Below are positions 8,739 through 17,893 of a stretch of DNA of 64,000 bases, in pieces. How positions within the stretch are numbered: the stretch's first letter is position 1; each line of letters opens with the position of its first letter. The position numbers and the translations under genes were made by a program. The notes below the pieces were generated by a model. That model was not told the DNA's origin. It saw only the letters and a program-made list of their open reading frames with translations, and made no database searches. Source of the stretch: CAYRDC01 sp964422925 (lineage in GTDB: Bacteria > Bacteroidota > Bacteroidia > Chitinophagales > S012-47); assembly GCA_964422925.1 (NCBI GenBank), contig CAYRDC010000011.1:1-64000 (forward strand). The letters are read 5' to 3'.

Positions 8739-10169
8739 TTACAGTTTGGCAGTGATCTCCCCCCGCAGGGTGGCCGAGGTGCACGAGGTGACCCGCACCA
8801 TTACATATTGGCCGGGCTCCACCCCTTCCCGTGCGAAGACCAGCATTTTGTTCTGGCTGTTCCGACCGCAATATTCTTCTTCGGACCGTTTGGAAGGCCC
8901 TTCCACCAGCACCTTGAATTCCTTCCCGATATCCGCCTTGTTTCGTTCATAGCTGTGCTGCTGCTGGAGCCGGATGATCTCATTCAGGCGTTTTTTCTTG
9001 GCTCCCTCCGGCACGTCATCTTCATATTTCCTGGCGGCCAGGGTCCCCGGCCGTTCGGAATAAGCAAACATATAAGCCATTTCATAACGTACCTGCTGCA
9101 TCACTTCCAGGGTAGCCCGGTGGTCTTCTTCTGTTTCGGAACAGAACCCGGCAATGATATCCGTGCTGATGGCGCACTCCGGAACAATCCGCCTGATGGC
9201 TTCGATGCGGCCCATGTACCAATCGCGGTCATAAGTCCGGGTCATTTTTTCCAGGATCCGCGAACTGCCGCTTTGCAGGGGCAGGTGAATATATTTGCAG
9301 ATGTTTTCGTACCGGGCCATGGTATGCAGCACTTCATCGGTCATATCCTTCGGATGAGAGGTGGAAAACCGCACCCTCAGATCGGGATGGATGCAGGCAA
9401 CCCGTTCCAGCAGCCCGGCAAAGTTCACGGTTTCCGTTTCGCTTTCCCAGCGGTAAGAATCCACGTTCTGTCCCAGCAAGGTCACTTCCCGGTAACCATT
9501 TTCGAACAATTCCCTGGCTTCCTGTACAATGCTTTCCGGGTCGCGGCTGCGCTCCCGGCCCCGCGTAAACGGAACCACACAAAACGAGCACATATTGTCG
9601 CAGCCCCGCATGATGCTGATGAAAGCCGACACCCCGTTGCTGTCGAGCCGTACCGGGCTGATATCCGCATAGGTTTCCTCGCGCGAGAGCAGCACGTTCA
9701 CGGCTTTTTGCCCGGAACCGGCCTGCGCCACCAGGTCCGGCAGGGAACGGTAACCGTCAGGCCCTACCACAATGTCAATGATTTGTTCCTCCTCCAAGAA
9801 GCGTTTTTTTAGCCGCTCGGCCATACAGCCCAGCACGCCCACCAGGGTACCCGGTTTGCGCTTTTTCACCGCGTTGAACTCGCTGAGCCGTTTGCGCACC
9901 CGCTGCTCCGCGTTTTCGCGGATGCTGCAGGTGTTCACCAAAATCAGGTCGGCCGTGCGGTAGTCGGTGGTAACTCCAAACCCGGCATCCTGCAGCACGG
10001 AAGCCACGATCTCGCTGTCCGAAAAATTCATCTGGCACCCGTAACTCTCGATATAAAACAAAGGCTCATTGCCATTGGAACTTTTATCCCGGGCGGCATA
10101 CACTTCCCCCTGACGGCTCTCGTCCAGCTTTCTTACCGGCAGCTCAAATTCTGTTTGTTTCCCGTTCAT
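8739..10169 (-). CDS. miaB: tRNA-2-methylthio-N6-dimethylallyladenosine synthase MiaB
   Basis: A radical-SAM methylthiotransferase that converts i6A37 to ms2i6A37 in tRNAs reading UNN codons. All family marks are present in its 476 residues: the N-terminal cluster Cys in YGCQMNFSDSE, NTCSIRE and GCMAE; the radical-SAM CDNMCSFC motif; and a C-terminal TRAM domain ending at VTSCTSATLRGEI. It is the first gene of the minus-strand run leading to secG, an order kept in many Bacteroidota. Confidence 0.98.
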   Translation of the reverse strand: MNGKQTEFELPVRKLDESRQGEVYAARDKSSNGNEPLFYIESYGCQMNFSDSEIVASVLQDAGFGVTTDYRTADLILVNTCSIRENAEQRVRKRLSEFNAVKKRKPGTLVGVLGCMAERLKKRFLEEEQIIDIVVGPDGYRSLPDLVAQAGSGQKAVNVLLSREETYADISPVRLDSNGVSAFISIMRGCDNMCSFCVVPFTRGRERSRDPESIVQEARELFENGYREVTLLGQNVDSYRWESETETVNFAGLLERVACIHPDLRVRFSTSHPKDMTDEVLHTMARYENICKYIHLPLQSGSSRILEKMTRTYDRDWYMGRIEAIRRIVPECAISTDIIAGFCSETEEDHRATLEVMQQVRYEMAYMFAYSERPGTLAARKYEDDVPEGAKKKRLNEIIRLQQQHSYERNKADIGKEFKVLVEGPSKRSEEEYCGRNSQNKMLVFAREGVEPGQYVMVRVTSCTSATLRGEITAKL

Positions 10170-10348
10170 GATATCTTTCTCTTCAGCGGGGACAAAATTA
10201 CGGATTAAATGCCATTTTGTCAGTTAAAATATCCGGTGTTGCGCAAAAAACAAATCACAGAACGTACGGATAAGGTTTCGGCACCCGAGTGTAATCCCAG
10301 ACACCCGGTAAAGAACAAAAACATTTTTGTATTTTGCATTCATTACAA

Positions 10349-10801
10349 ATGAAAATTCTTGATGTTATGGAGAAGGAAACACCTGATATTTCCGGGCTTG
10401 CCGCGAAACCGGCCGGGTTTGGCATCCGTTTCATTGCCTTCCTGATTGATGCCGCGCTCATTATCTGCCTTGCCTGGCTAATCTGGGGATCGGATGTGGT
10501 ATCCACTTCCGGAGGCACAACCCTGTCCGTTGACATGAATAACGAGCAATTGCTGCTTCCGCTTCTTTACTGGCTGTTTTTCTGGGTGTTGTTTTCCACC
10601 ACTCCGGGAATGATACTGACCGGTTTAAAAATCACCGCGGAAAATGGCGGGAAGATAGGCACCGTCCGAAGCCTGATCCGTTTAGCAGGGTTCGTGGTGC
10701 TTCCTGTTGGCGTCTGGCTGATTTTTGCGGGCAGGAAAAAACAGGCCCTCCATGACCTGTTGGCCGATACTTATGTCACCCGTAAACCTCTTTCTGCATG
10801 A
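10349..10801 (+). CDS. RDD family membrane protein
   Basis: The protein (150 residues from 10349) has an RDD domain: GFGIRFIAFLIDAALIICLAWL, with the Arg and Asp that name the family, then two or three further membrane helices and TPGMILTGLKI. RDD proteins are poorly understood; some act in Na+/H+ exchange or salt tolerance. ATGs at 10349 and 10367 are both possible starts; a TATTTTGC promoter-like box lies just upstream (10331-10338). The last four bases overlap the start of the next gene (ATGA), so the two are co-translated. Confidence 0.85.
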   Translation: MKILDVMEKETPDISGLAAKPAGFGIRFIAFLIDAALIICLAWLIWGSDVVSTSGGTTLSVDMNNEQLLLPLLYWLFFWVLFSTTPGMILTGLKITAENGGKIGTVRSLIRLAGFVVLPVGVWLIFAGRKKQALHDLLADTYVTRKPLSA

Positions 10802-11799
10802 GAAAATTAGCGCACTTTCTCTGGTTTTCCCTGTTACTTGTGCCGGACACGGCAGCCCAGTCGTTGCACACCCCGGCTATGATCCTGGACATTATGGACC
10901 GGTCAAAGATTGTGTATCGCATGGATCAACTAAAAGATGAAATCCCCTGCCCGGACCGCAGCGAAAATCTCAATTACCTGGGATACTACAGGTTGCCGGG
11001 TGATACGTCCCTGCTGGTGAGTAAATATGAGTTAAGTGAAGCAGGGCAAAGAAATTTTAACCGGGGTGAAGCTTTTTTTATCGGAGGTAAAAAAGACAGT
11101 GCCTTGTTGTACTACAAAAGGGCTCTTGTCACGGATCCTTTATATTCCAATTGCATGACTTATATCGGGCAGGTTTTTGATAATCTGGGAAACCGGGAAG
11201 AAGCCATAAACTGGTACCGAAAAGCCCTTGCGGTCAACGAACTGGATTATATGGCCCACTGGTTCCTGGCCGATGACCTTATCCTTGACGGGGAAACCAA
11301 AGAAGCCCTGGAAGAAATCTGTTACGCCCATATTCTGAACCGGAACAATCCGAGGATTTATCTTTCCATGGAAAAGATTTTTAAAAAAGCCGGAAAAAAA
11401 CTCCCGGATTGGTGTTTTGTTCCGCAAATCCGGATTGAGAGCGAAGACAGCCAGCACATTGCCATTATGTATTCAGACGCCTGGCTTGGTTATGCCCTGG
11501 GAAAAGCGGTCTGGAACTTTGAACCGGGTTATAAACAATCCATGGGAGTTGGGGCAAATATGTACTCTCTGACTGAAGAGCTCGAATGCATTGTTTTGCT
11601 TTACAGCGGACTGGAAACCCAGAAAAAGAAAGTCAGGAAGCGGCCGGAGTTTCAGACCCTGGCAGAAGCCATTGACCGCGATATGCTCACGGAATACATC
11701 CTGTATGAAATCATGCTGCCGGAGTATCCTGAAATCGCCTACCGGCTGGATTCGTCTTTAATAGCAAGCATCCGGGACTATCTCCTGGAAATCCGTTAA
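10798..11799 (+). CDS. Exported TPR protein
   Basis: The 333-residue product begins with a signal peptide (MRKLAHFLWFSLLLVPDTAAQ). Residues about 75-190 contain at least three TPR units (for example YLGYY..., ALLYYKRALVTDPLYSNCMTY, AINWYRKALAVNELDYM). The remaining C-terminal part is unrecognised. It overlaps the RDD gene by four bases, suggesting a shared role at the envelope. No lipobox or T9SS tail is present, so it is probably periplasmic. Confidence 0.8.
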   Translation: MRKLAHFLWFSLLLVPDTAAQSLHTPAMILDIMDRSKIVYRMDQLKDEIPCPDRSENLNYLGYYRLPGDTSLLVSKYELSEAGQRNFNRGEAFFIGGKKDSALLYYKRALVTDPLYSNCMTYIGQVFDNLGNREEAINWYRKALAVNELDYMAHWFLADDLILDGETKEALEEICYAHILNRNNPRIYLSMEKIFKKAGKKLPDWCFVPQIRIESEDSQHIAIMYSDAWLGYALGKAVWNFEPGYKQSMGVGANMYSLTEELECIVLLYSGLETQKKKVRKRPEFQTLAEAIDRDMLTEYILYEIMLPEYPEIAYRLDSSLIASIRDYLLEIR

Positions 11800-11826
11800 G
11801 CGTTCATCAATATAACAATAGCCAAA

Positions 11827-12987
11827 ATGCTCCGGAATATTGGTAATATTGCAGATATGGATCAAGGGGTATTGTTGCGTTCGAAGGTTTTCGGTTTGGC
11901 CACCCTGGTGGGTAACACTCCGCTGCTTGTAATTCACTACTTGTACCGGGGTAAACCGGCTGTTGTTTACGCCAAGGCGGAGAACCTGAATATGACCGAA
12001 AGCATCAAAGACCGTATGGCATTTCACATTTTACTGAGCGCCTACAACCGAGGTCTCCTGCAGGCAGGCGACCGCATTGTGGAAGCCACCAGTGGGAATA
12101 CCGGGATTTCTTTTGCCGCCCTGGGACGTGCGCTCGGGCATCCGGTAACTATTTTCATGCCCGACTGGATGAGTGAGGAACGCAAAGCCCTTATCCGCTC
12201 TTACGGGGCGGAAATTCGCCTGGTCAGCAAGGAGGAAGGCGGATTTGTGGGCAGCATTGAGATGGCCGAAGAGCTGGCTCGCTGCACAGAAAACTGTTTC
12301 CTCCCCCGGCAGTTTTCCAATGCCGACAATGCGGACGCCCATTACCGAACCACAGGCCCGGAAATCTGGTTCCAGCTGCAGTCACAGGGACTCAGGCCAT
12401 CGGCTTTTGTGGCCGGTGTGGGAACGGGTGGTACCGTAATGGGTACCGGAAGATTTTTAAAGGAAAAAGACCCGTCCGTTATCGTTTGCCCCCTGGAACC
12501 GGCCAACTCCCCCACCCTGACCACCGGTACCAAGGTCGGCAAGCATCGCATCCAGGGCATTTCCGATGAATTCATTCCGCCAATCGTAAAACTGGACAGC
12601 CTGGATGATATCATCCAGGTCGATGACGGGGATGCCATACTGATGGCGCAAAAACTTTCGCACCAGTTGGGATTGGGGGTTGGTATCAGTTCCGGAGCTA
12701 ATTTTCTAGGAGCCGTGCAACTTCAACAAAAACTCGGGCCGGATGCCATTGTGGTTACCGTTTTGCCCGATTCCAACAAAAAATACCTGAGCACCGACCT
12801 GCTCCGAGAAGAACCGCACAAGGAAGGTTTTCTATCAGGGGATGTGGAATTGCTGCATTTCCGCGCCCTAAAGCGCACCTGCCACACCTGCTGCGACCCC
12901 TCGGAATGCCTCGTTAATAATCCGTCTGAGTTTGAAGAAGGATTTATTTCGCCCTATTGCCCCAAACGGGAGGTACCTTCTTCTTAA
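11827..12987 (+). CDS. PLP-dependent cysteine synthase-like enzyme with Cys-rich tail
   Basis: A fold-type II PLP enzyme of the CysK/CysM/cystathionine beta-synthase group. The PLP Lys is in NMTESIKDRMA (about residue 60), the substrate loop is EATSGNTGISFAALG, and the phosphate-binding loop is VGTGGTVMGTG. The core resembles enzymes that make cysteine from O-acetylserine or an activated serine. Unusual is the tail of about 50 residues with CHTCCDPSEC and a further Cys, which looks able to bind a metal or take part in thiol chemistry. An in-frame ATG at 11857 is an alternative start. Its stop codon overlaps that of the convergent CPBP gene. Confidence 0.88.
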   Translation: MLRNIGNIADMDQGVLLRSKVFGLATLVGNTPLLVIHYLYRGKPAVVYAKAENLNMTESIKDRMAFHILLSAYNRGLLQAGDRIVEATSGNTGISFAALGRALGHPVTIFMPDWMSEERKALIRSYGAEIRLVSKEEGGFVGSIEMAEELARCTENCFLPRQFSNADNADAHYRTTGPEIWFQLQSQGLRPSAFVAGVGTGGTVMGTGRFLKEKDPSVIVCPLEPANSPTLTTGTKVGKHRIQGISDEFIPPIVKLDSLDDIIQVDDGDAILMAQKLSHQLGLGVGISSGANFLGAVQLQQKLGPDAIVVTVLPDSNKKYLSTDLLREEPHKEGFLSGDVELLHFRALKRTCHTCCDPSECLVNNPSEFEEGFISPYCPKREVPSS

Positions 12988-13967
12988 GCGTGCCGGGGCA
13001 TAAACCAGTGAACCAGCGCTGTTGTTTTCAGTACGTACACCTGCACTATGGCCGCCAGGTCCATCAAAAAAGCTACTCCGGCATGAATGATCACTCCGCC
13101 CCAGATATTGCGCCCGTAAAGCGCGATAACCCCAAGGATATACCCGCCAAAAATGGACCCGATAGCCTCGCCCAGGGGCTTGCCAAAATGTAAAAAGGCA
13201 TAGGTGGTGACCATAGGCAATACGGCCCGCTTCCCCAATACGGCCGAAAGCCCGATAACCATAAACCCGCGGAACAACAATTCCACCGTGGCAAAATCGG
13301 CCAGATAGAAAAATTCATAGATCGAATTGGTAACAAACCGGGGCACGCCCAGCCAGGCTTCCGCAGCACCCGATGAACGGTAAGTGGGATACACGGCCAG
13401 GAAATCAGGCTGGAAACTCGCCCAGGCAATCAGCGGAACCATAATCAGCAACATGAACAAATACGGCCGGGGATGAAAATTCCTGCGCTGAAACCCGTAC
13501 AGCCCGTCCCCGGAATGACGGTCAACCACAACTTTGAACAGAACAATCGGGATTAAAAACAGGAAAAAACTACCAAAATTGATCATAACCATTTCCGCAA
13601 AATACCGGAGGTCCAATGGCACCAGGGTCTTGATCCAGGCCCGGTGGAAATAAGCCCCGCTGTTCAGGCTGAGCACGGCCAAAATGAATAGCGTCCGGCC
13701 CCAGAATTTACGGCTGCGCAAAAAATCCCATTTGCGAAAGACGGCCCCATAGCTTAATACCGTGAAGAAATAGGGCAATAAGTAGTAAGGCAGAAAATAC
13801 AGCGGAAGCCAGGGATCCCCGTAGCGGCTGTCGAGGTAGCGCAACTCAAGGTTCCACCGGTAATTGCAATAAAAACTCACCAGCAGGAACAGGGCATTCA
13901 AACCGTACCACCACGGGTTCCAGTCCTGCCGGATATGATCCTTCAGCCAGGTAACGATCTCACGCAT
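12984..13967 (-). CDS. CPBP-family membrane protein (protease-like)
   Basis: From the start at 13967 (MREIVTWLKDH) the protein has 327 residues and about eight membrane helices. The CPBP (CAAX protease / bacteriocin-processing) signatures are recognisable: VELLFRGF for motif 1, FLHFGKP for motif 2 and IIHAGVAFLMDL for motif 3. Motif 1 is normally EExxxR; here the first Glu is Val (codon GTG), which puts catalysis in doubt. The frame is open about 40 codons further upstream but that part reads unlike protein. It overlaps the preceding plus-strand gene tail to tail. Confidence 0.85.
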   Translation of the reverse strand: MREIVTWLKDHIRQDWNPWWYGLNALFLLVSFYCNYRWNLELRYLDSRYGDPWLPLYFLPYYLLPYFFTVLSYGAVFRKWDFLRSRKFWGRTLFILAVLSLNSGAYFHRAWIKTLVPLDLRYFAEMVMINFGSFFLFLIPIVLFKVVVDRHSGDGLYGFQRRNFHPRPYLFMLLIMVPLIAWASFQPDFLAVYPTYRSSGAAEAWLGVPRFVTNSIYEFFYLADFATVELLFRGFMVIGLSAVLGKRAVLPMVTTYAFLHFGKPLGEAIGSIFGGYILGVIALYGRNIWGGVIIHAGVAFLMDLAAIVQVYVLKTTALVHWFMPRHA

Positions 13968-14111
13968 AATTCCCGATAGGCTGCGAAGATACAATATTGG
14001 CAACGGTATTCTCCGGTTGCCCGGGAAAGAAACAAAACACCATAGAGAAAGCAGCTCAAGCAAGCTAAGACAGCCTGAGCCATTCAAACAGGAAGTGCTT
14101 TTTTGTCCCGG

Positions 14112-14471
14112 TTAATTCTTATCCCGCATCCACTCAAAGCATAAATCCCTGGATGCGAATAATTGAACATTCAGCCCACGGTTATAGGCCGTGTCGATCA
14201 TCAGTTCAAGTCCGTTGCAGGGATTTTGCTTCAGGAATGCTACGCGGGCACTACAGATGGAATCCAATTGCACCATTAGTTTGCCTGACTCATAGCATTC
14301 CAGCAGGGAAAGCAAACTCATGGCTTTTTCCATGTTAAACAATAAGGCTGTAAAAGACCTACTCGCGTCATTCAATTTTTGCAGCAACTCGATAAATTCA
14401 CTGTAAATAGTTGAGCCAATAATCTCTACCTCCACCCCATCTCCGGGGAGCTCAATAATCTTTGCATTCAT
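14112..14471 (-). CDS. Small STAS-like protein, unknown function
   Basis: With the start at 14471 (MNAKIIELPGDGVEVEIIG) the product is 119 residues without signal peptide or membrane segment. The pattern of strand, helix, strand and the C-terminal VQLFASRDLCFEWMRDKN resemble the SpoIIAA/STAS-SEC14-like proteins common in Bacteroidota, but the match is weak and I give it as a suggestion. It lies downstream of two other minus-strand genes (14592-15910). Confidence 0.65.
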   Translation of the reverse strand: MNAKIIELPGDGVEVEIIGSTIYSEFIELLQKLNDASRSFTALLFNMEKAMSLLSLLECYESGKLMVQLDSICSARVAFLKQNPCNGLELMIDTAYNRGLNVQLFASRDLCFEWMRDKN

Positions 14472-14591
14472 ATCAAAATCGGAATCAAAAAAAAGGAGGG
14501 TGCATGCAAAACAACAGGATCTGAAATAATAATTCAACCCTTTAAGGTTAATTTTCTCTAAAAATCTATTATCCGCGTTTGGGATAAGAAT

Positions 14592-15086
14592 TTATGTGCT
14601 TTGAAGGGGAAGAAATTTCCCCAACCATGATTTCTCCAATGGTTTCTCCCAGCTTTTCACAAAATCTTCTTTATTAGCCACCAGGTGGTCAAAAATAATA
14701 GTGGTTGGTGTAATGGCTCCGGAAGCAAGCATTTCGGGGAGGTTATCTTTATGAAATACGCAAATTTCGTTTTCCAAGCGGAAAGCCACCAGGAAACGGT
14801 TCAGGAAATCGACTCCCAGTTGGCTGCCGGCCTCTTTGATAAAATGCACCGAATCGTCTATGGAACAGCCGGAGATTTTGGTTACGTGCGGGTCAAGCAT
14901 GAACACCAGGAAGCGGTCGTACATAATCCCTGCCCAGCCCTTGTGCTTTTTGCCATGATGCGACCAGGTGGATACAAACTCTTCCAGTTTCTGTTCCAGC
15001 CAGCTGATTTCCTGTTCATTCAGGGCTCTGTCAGCCAGGTATATCCATACCTTGCTATCAGGAGGGAATGATTCGAATGAGTGCAT
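14592..15086 (-). CDS. Conserved Bacteroidota protein next to Fe-S oxidoreductase
   Basis: A soluble 164-residue protein (MHSFESFPPDSKVWIYLADRALNEQEI). Relatives in Bacteroidota are often labelled ABC transporter ATPase, but there is no Walker A or signature motif here, so that name is not supported. It starts 11 bases after the CCG-domain Fe-S gene, and the pair is kept together in many related genomes, which suggests a function tied to that redox protein. Confidence 0.8.
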   Translation of the reverse strand: MHSFESFPPDSKVWIYLADRALNEQEISWLEQKLEEFVSTWSHHGKKHKGWAGIMYDRFLVFMLDPHVTKISGCSIDDSVHFIKEAGSQLGVDFLNRFLVAFRLENEICVFHKDNLPEMLASGAITPTTIIFDHLVANKEDFVKSWEKPLEKSWLGKFLPLQST

Positions 15087-15097
15087 AATGATTAGGT

Positions 15098-15910
15098 TTA
15101 TTCCGTTAAATCGCCAGCCCGGGCAATTAGTTCCGCCAGGTCCAGTACTTTCATGGACTCTTCCTTCCCTTCATTGGCTACCCCGTCTTTCATCATGGTC
15201 ATGCAGAAGGGACAGGCAGTGGCCACGATATCGGCACCGGTTATCACGGCATCCTTAATTCTTTCAAAATTCACCCTGGTATTCCCCGGTTCTTCTTCCT
15301 TGAACATTTGCCCGCCTCCGGCTCCACAGCAAAGACCATTGGCCCGGGACCGTTCCATTTCCACCAGGCCGGCATCCAGCTTTTCCAGCACCCTGCGCGG
15401 AGCTTTGTAAATCCCGTTGGCCCGGCCAAGGTAGCACGAATCGTGGTAAGTAATGGTCTTGCCCCTGAATGCCTCTCTGTCGGTGACCTTAATCCGCCCC
15501 TCATCAATGAGTTGCTGAAGGAATTCCGAATGGTGCAGCACTTCATAGTTTCCCCCGAGTTCCGGATATTCGTTTTTCAGCACATTGTAGCAATGCGGGC
15601 AGGCCGTAACGATTTTTTTAACCTGGTAGCCGTTCAATATAGCAATATTGTTCAGGGCCATCATCTGGAATACGAATTCATTACCGGCCCGCCTGGCCGG
15701 ATCGCCCGTGCAACTTTCTTCCTTACCGAGCACGGCAAACTTCACCCCGGCCGCGTTCAGGATGCGCACAAATGCTTTGGTGATCTTCTGCGCCCGCTGG
15801 TCAAAACTTCCGGCACAACCCGCCCAAAACAATACTTCCGGCTGCTCGCCACGGGCTGCCAGTTCGGCCATAGTTGGCACTTGAAGCGCTTGTTCCATAA
15901 AGCTTTTCAA
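15098..15910 (-). CDS. CCG-domain (Fe-S)-binding protein, HdrB/GlpC/LutA type
   Basis: The 270-residue cytoplasmic protein carries two cysteine-rich CCG domains of the kind that bind noncanonical [4Fe-4S] clusters in heterodisulfide reductase subunit B. Visible Cys motifs are CAGSFD, CTGDPAR, CPHCYNVLKNEYPE, DSCYLGR and the diagnostic CCGAGGG. Its usual partner is the membrane-bound 4Fe-4S protein now at 17890-19200; the two would form an electron-transfer unit at the inner membrane. In this genome the pair is separated by two plus-strand genes. The physiological acceptor is unknown. Confidence 0.92.
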   Translation of the reverse strand: MKSFMEQALQVPTMAELAARGEQPEVLFWAGCAGSFDQRAQKITKAFVRILNAAGVKFAVLGKEESCTGDPARRAGNEFVFQMMALNNIAILNGYQVKKIVTACPHCYNVLKNEYPELGGNYEVLHHSEFLQQLIDEGRIKVTDREAFRGKTITYHDSCYLGRANGIYKAPRRVLEKLDAGLVEMERSRANGLCCGAGGGQMFKEEEPGNTRVNFERIKDAVITGADIVATACPFCMTMMKDGVANEGKEESMKVLDLAELIARAGDLTE

Positions 15911-16005
15911 TTTGAAGGCCTAAATTAACCAAAAATCGGCAGGACAACGATGCCTTAAAACCTATCCACATTTTAGTAATTTGCACCCCAATCAAATCCT
16001 TACCG

Positions 16006-16791
16006 GTGGACTGGAACGGAAAAACAGTGTGGGTAACAGGCGCATCCTCCGGAATCGGCCGGGCGGCTGCCGGAATCCTTCATGGGCGAGGCGCCCGGTT
16101 AATCCTGTCAGCCCGCAACCGGGAAGCGCTGGAAAAACTAAATGAGTCGCTGGGTGGAAAACATTTTGTGCTTCCTTTCGACCTGGCAGAAACCAGACGG
16201 ATACCGGAAATAACCCGCGAAGCACTGGAGCAGGCCGGGCAAATTGACCTGCTCCTGCTTTCCGGGGGTATCAGCCAGCGCTCACGCTTCCTGGAAACGC
16301 GCCCGGAGGTGGAAAGAAAGATCCTGGAAGTGGATTTCTTCGCCAACACCCTGCTGGCCCGCGGGGTCATTCCCGCTATGGTAAAAGCCGGTGGCGGCCA
16401 TATAGCCGTGCTCAGCAGCCTGGCCGGCAAATTCGGGTTTCCCATGCGATCGGCCTATTCCGCGGCCAAACATGCCTTGCACGGTTATTTTGAAACCATA
16501 CGCACCGAACTCCACCGCGAAAACATACGCGTAACCATGGTTTGCCCCGGACCGATCCGAACCAATATCTCCATCAACGCCCTGGAAGCGGACGGACAGC
16601 CACACAACCGGATGGATGAGCTGCAACAAAAAAGCATGAGCCCGGAAAAATGCGCCCGGAAAATGTTGCGGGCCATTGAAAAAAACAAAAAAGAAGTCTA
16701 TATCGGTGGGAAAGAGATCATCCTGATCTACCTGAAACGATTTTATCCGTGGTTGTTTAATAAAATTGTTTTAAAAGTCAGACCAACCTGA
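16006..16791 (+). CDS. Short-chain dehydrogenase/reductase (SDR)
   Basis: A classical SDR of 261 residues. It has the Rossmann motif TGASSGIG near the N-terminus, LLSGGIS (the NNAG-like strand), the catalytic Ser in LSSLAGKFG and the catalytic YSAAK. The substrate is not predictable. I take GTG at 16006 as start because the N-terminus MDWNGKTVWVTGASSG then matches the family; a TAATTTGC promoter-like box sits about 22 bases upstream. It precedes a VOC-family gene by 43 bases, and the two form a plus-strand insertion between two minus-strand Fe-S genes. Confidence 0.93.
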   Translation: MDWNGKTVWVTGASSGIGRAAAGILHGRGARLILSARNREALEKLNESLGGKHFVLPFDLAETRRIPEITREALEQAGQIDLLLLSGGISQRSRFLETRPEVERKILEVDFFANTLLARGVIPAMVKAGGGHIAVLSSLAGKFGFPMRSAYSAAKHALHGYFETIRTELHRENIRVTMVCPGPIRTNISINALEADGQPHNRMDELQQKSMSPEKCARKMLRAIEKNKKEVYIGGKEIILIYLKRFYPWLFNKIVLKVRPT

Positions 16792-16834
16792 TATCTTCGT
16801 ATTATCGCAATCAAATAATTTCCACGAGTTTTCT

Positions 16835-17893
16835 ATGAAAAAGATTATCAGCGGTATTCAGCAAATAGGCATTGGCGTTTCCGATGTGCATGAGGCCTGG
16901 AAATGGTACCGCCAGTATTTTGGAATGGACATCCCGATCTTCGAAGAAGCAGCCACGGCTGATTTAATGCAGCGGTATACGGGCGGCAAGCCCCGCGAAC
17001 GGCATGCCGTGCTGGCTTACAACCTGCAGGGTGGCAGCGGTTTTGAAATCTGGCAATATACATCGCGCGATCCCCAACCACCGGCTTTTAATATCCGGCT
17101 GGGCGATACGGGAATTTTTGCCGCAAAGATGAAAGCCCGGGATGTGCATGCCACCCACCGGGCATTTGTAGCCAAGGGGCTGGACGTACTGGGCGAAGTT
17201 CGCAATGACCCCGAAGGAACCGGACACTTCTTTCTGCGCGATCCTTACGGGAATATCTTTGAAATCCTTCAAAACACACACTGGTTCAAAGGCGGAAAAT
17301 CACTGACTGGCGGGCCGTTTGGAGCCATTATCGGGGTTTCGGATATCAATAAATCGATGGCCGTTTACCGGGACCTGCTGGAATACGACCAGATCGTTTT
17401 TGACAAAACCGGAACCTTCAGCGACCTGGACGTTCTCCCCGGGGGCGAGAGCACCTTCCGCAGGGTGCTGCTGCGCCACAGCAAACCCCGGGCAGGCCTC
17501 TTCTGTCGCTTGTTCGGGCCCAGCCAGATCGAACTGGTCGAAGTAAAAGACCGCAAGCCCAGGCATATCTATGAAGACCGTTATTGGGGCGACCTGGGCT
17601 TCATTCACCTCTGCTTCGATATCTTCGGTATGGACGCCCTGCGCAACGAATGCGCCCGCAAAGGATTCCCCTTCACCGTTGACAGCGCCAACAGTTTCAA
17701 TATGGGCGAAGCTGCCGGACATTTTTCCTATATTACCGACCCGGACGGCACCCTGATCGAGTTCGTGGAAACCCACAAAATCCCGATCATCAAAAAAATC
17801 GGTTGGTACATGAACGTTTATAAACGGCACGGGAAAAAACCTTTGCCCAATTGGATACTGAAAGCCTTGAAGTGGAGCCGCGTGCGTGACTAA
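16835..17893 (+). CDS. VOC-family (glyoxalase/dioxygenase fold) protein, two domains
   Basis: 352 residues with two vicinal-oxygen-chelate modules. The first begins IQQIGIGVSDVHEAWKWYRQ and ends FFLRDPYGNIFEILQN; the second begins GAIIGVSDINKSMAVYRDLL and ends FSYITDPDGTLIEFVET. VOC proteins bind a divalent metal and include glyoxalases, extradiol dioxygenases and epimerases; the reaction here is unknown. The last four bases overlap the end of the convergent Fe-S gene. Pairing with the upstream SDR suggests one small-molecule pathway. Confidence 0.9.
   Translation: MKKIISGIQQIGIGVSDVHEAWKWYRQYFGMDIPIFEEAATADLMQRYTGGKPRERHAVLAYNLQGGSGFEIWQYTSRDPQPPAFNIRLGDTGIFAAKMKARDVHATHRAFVAKGLDVLGEVRNDPEGTGHFFLRDPYGNIFEILQNTHWFKGGKSLTGGPFGAIIGVSDINKSMAVYRDLLEYDQIVFDKTGTFSDLDVLPGGESTFRRVLLRHSKPRAGLFCRLFGPSQIELVEVKDRKPRHIYEDRYWGDLGFIHLCFDIFGMDALRNECARKGFPFTVDSANSFNMGEAAGHFSYITDPDGTLIEFVETHKIPIIKKIGWYMNVYKRHGKKPLPNWILKALKWSRVRD

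Noticed and set aside
8727..9812. A 361-codon plus-strand frame opposite miaB
   Set aside because: It is the shadow of miaB, with low-complexity His/Phe/Pro composition and no motif.
14592..15086. ABC transporter ATPase
   Set aside because: Relatives carry this label, but no Walker A, Walker B or signature motif is present.
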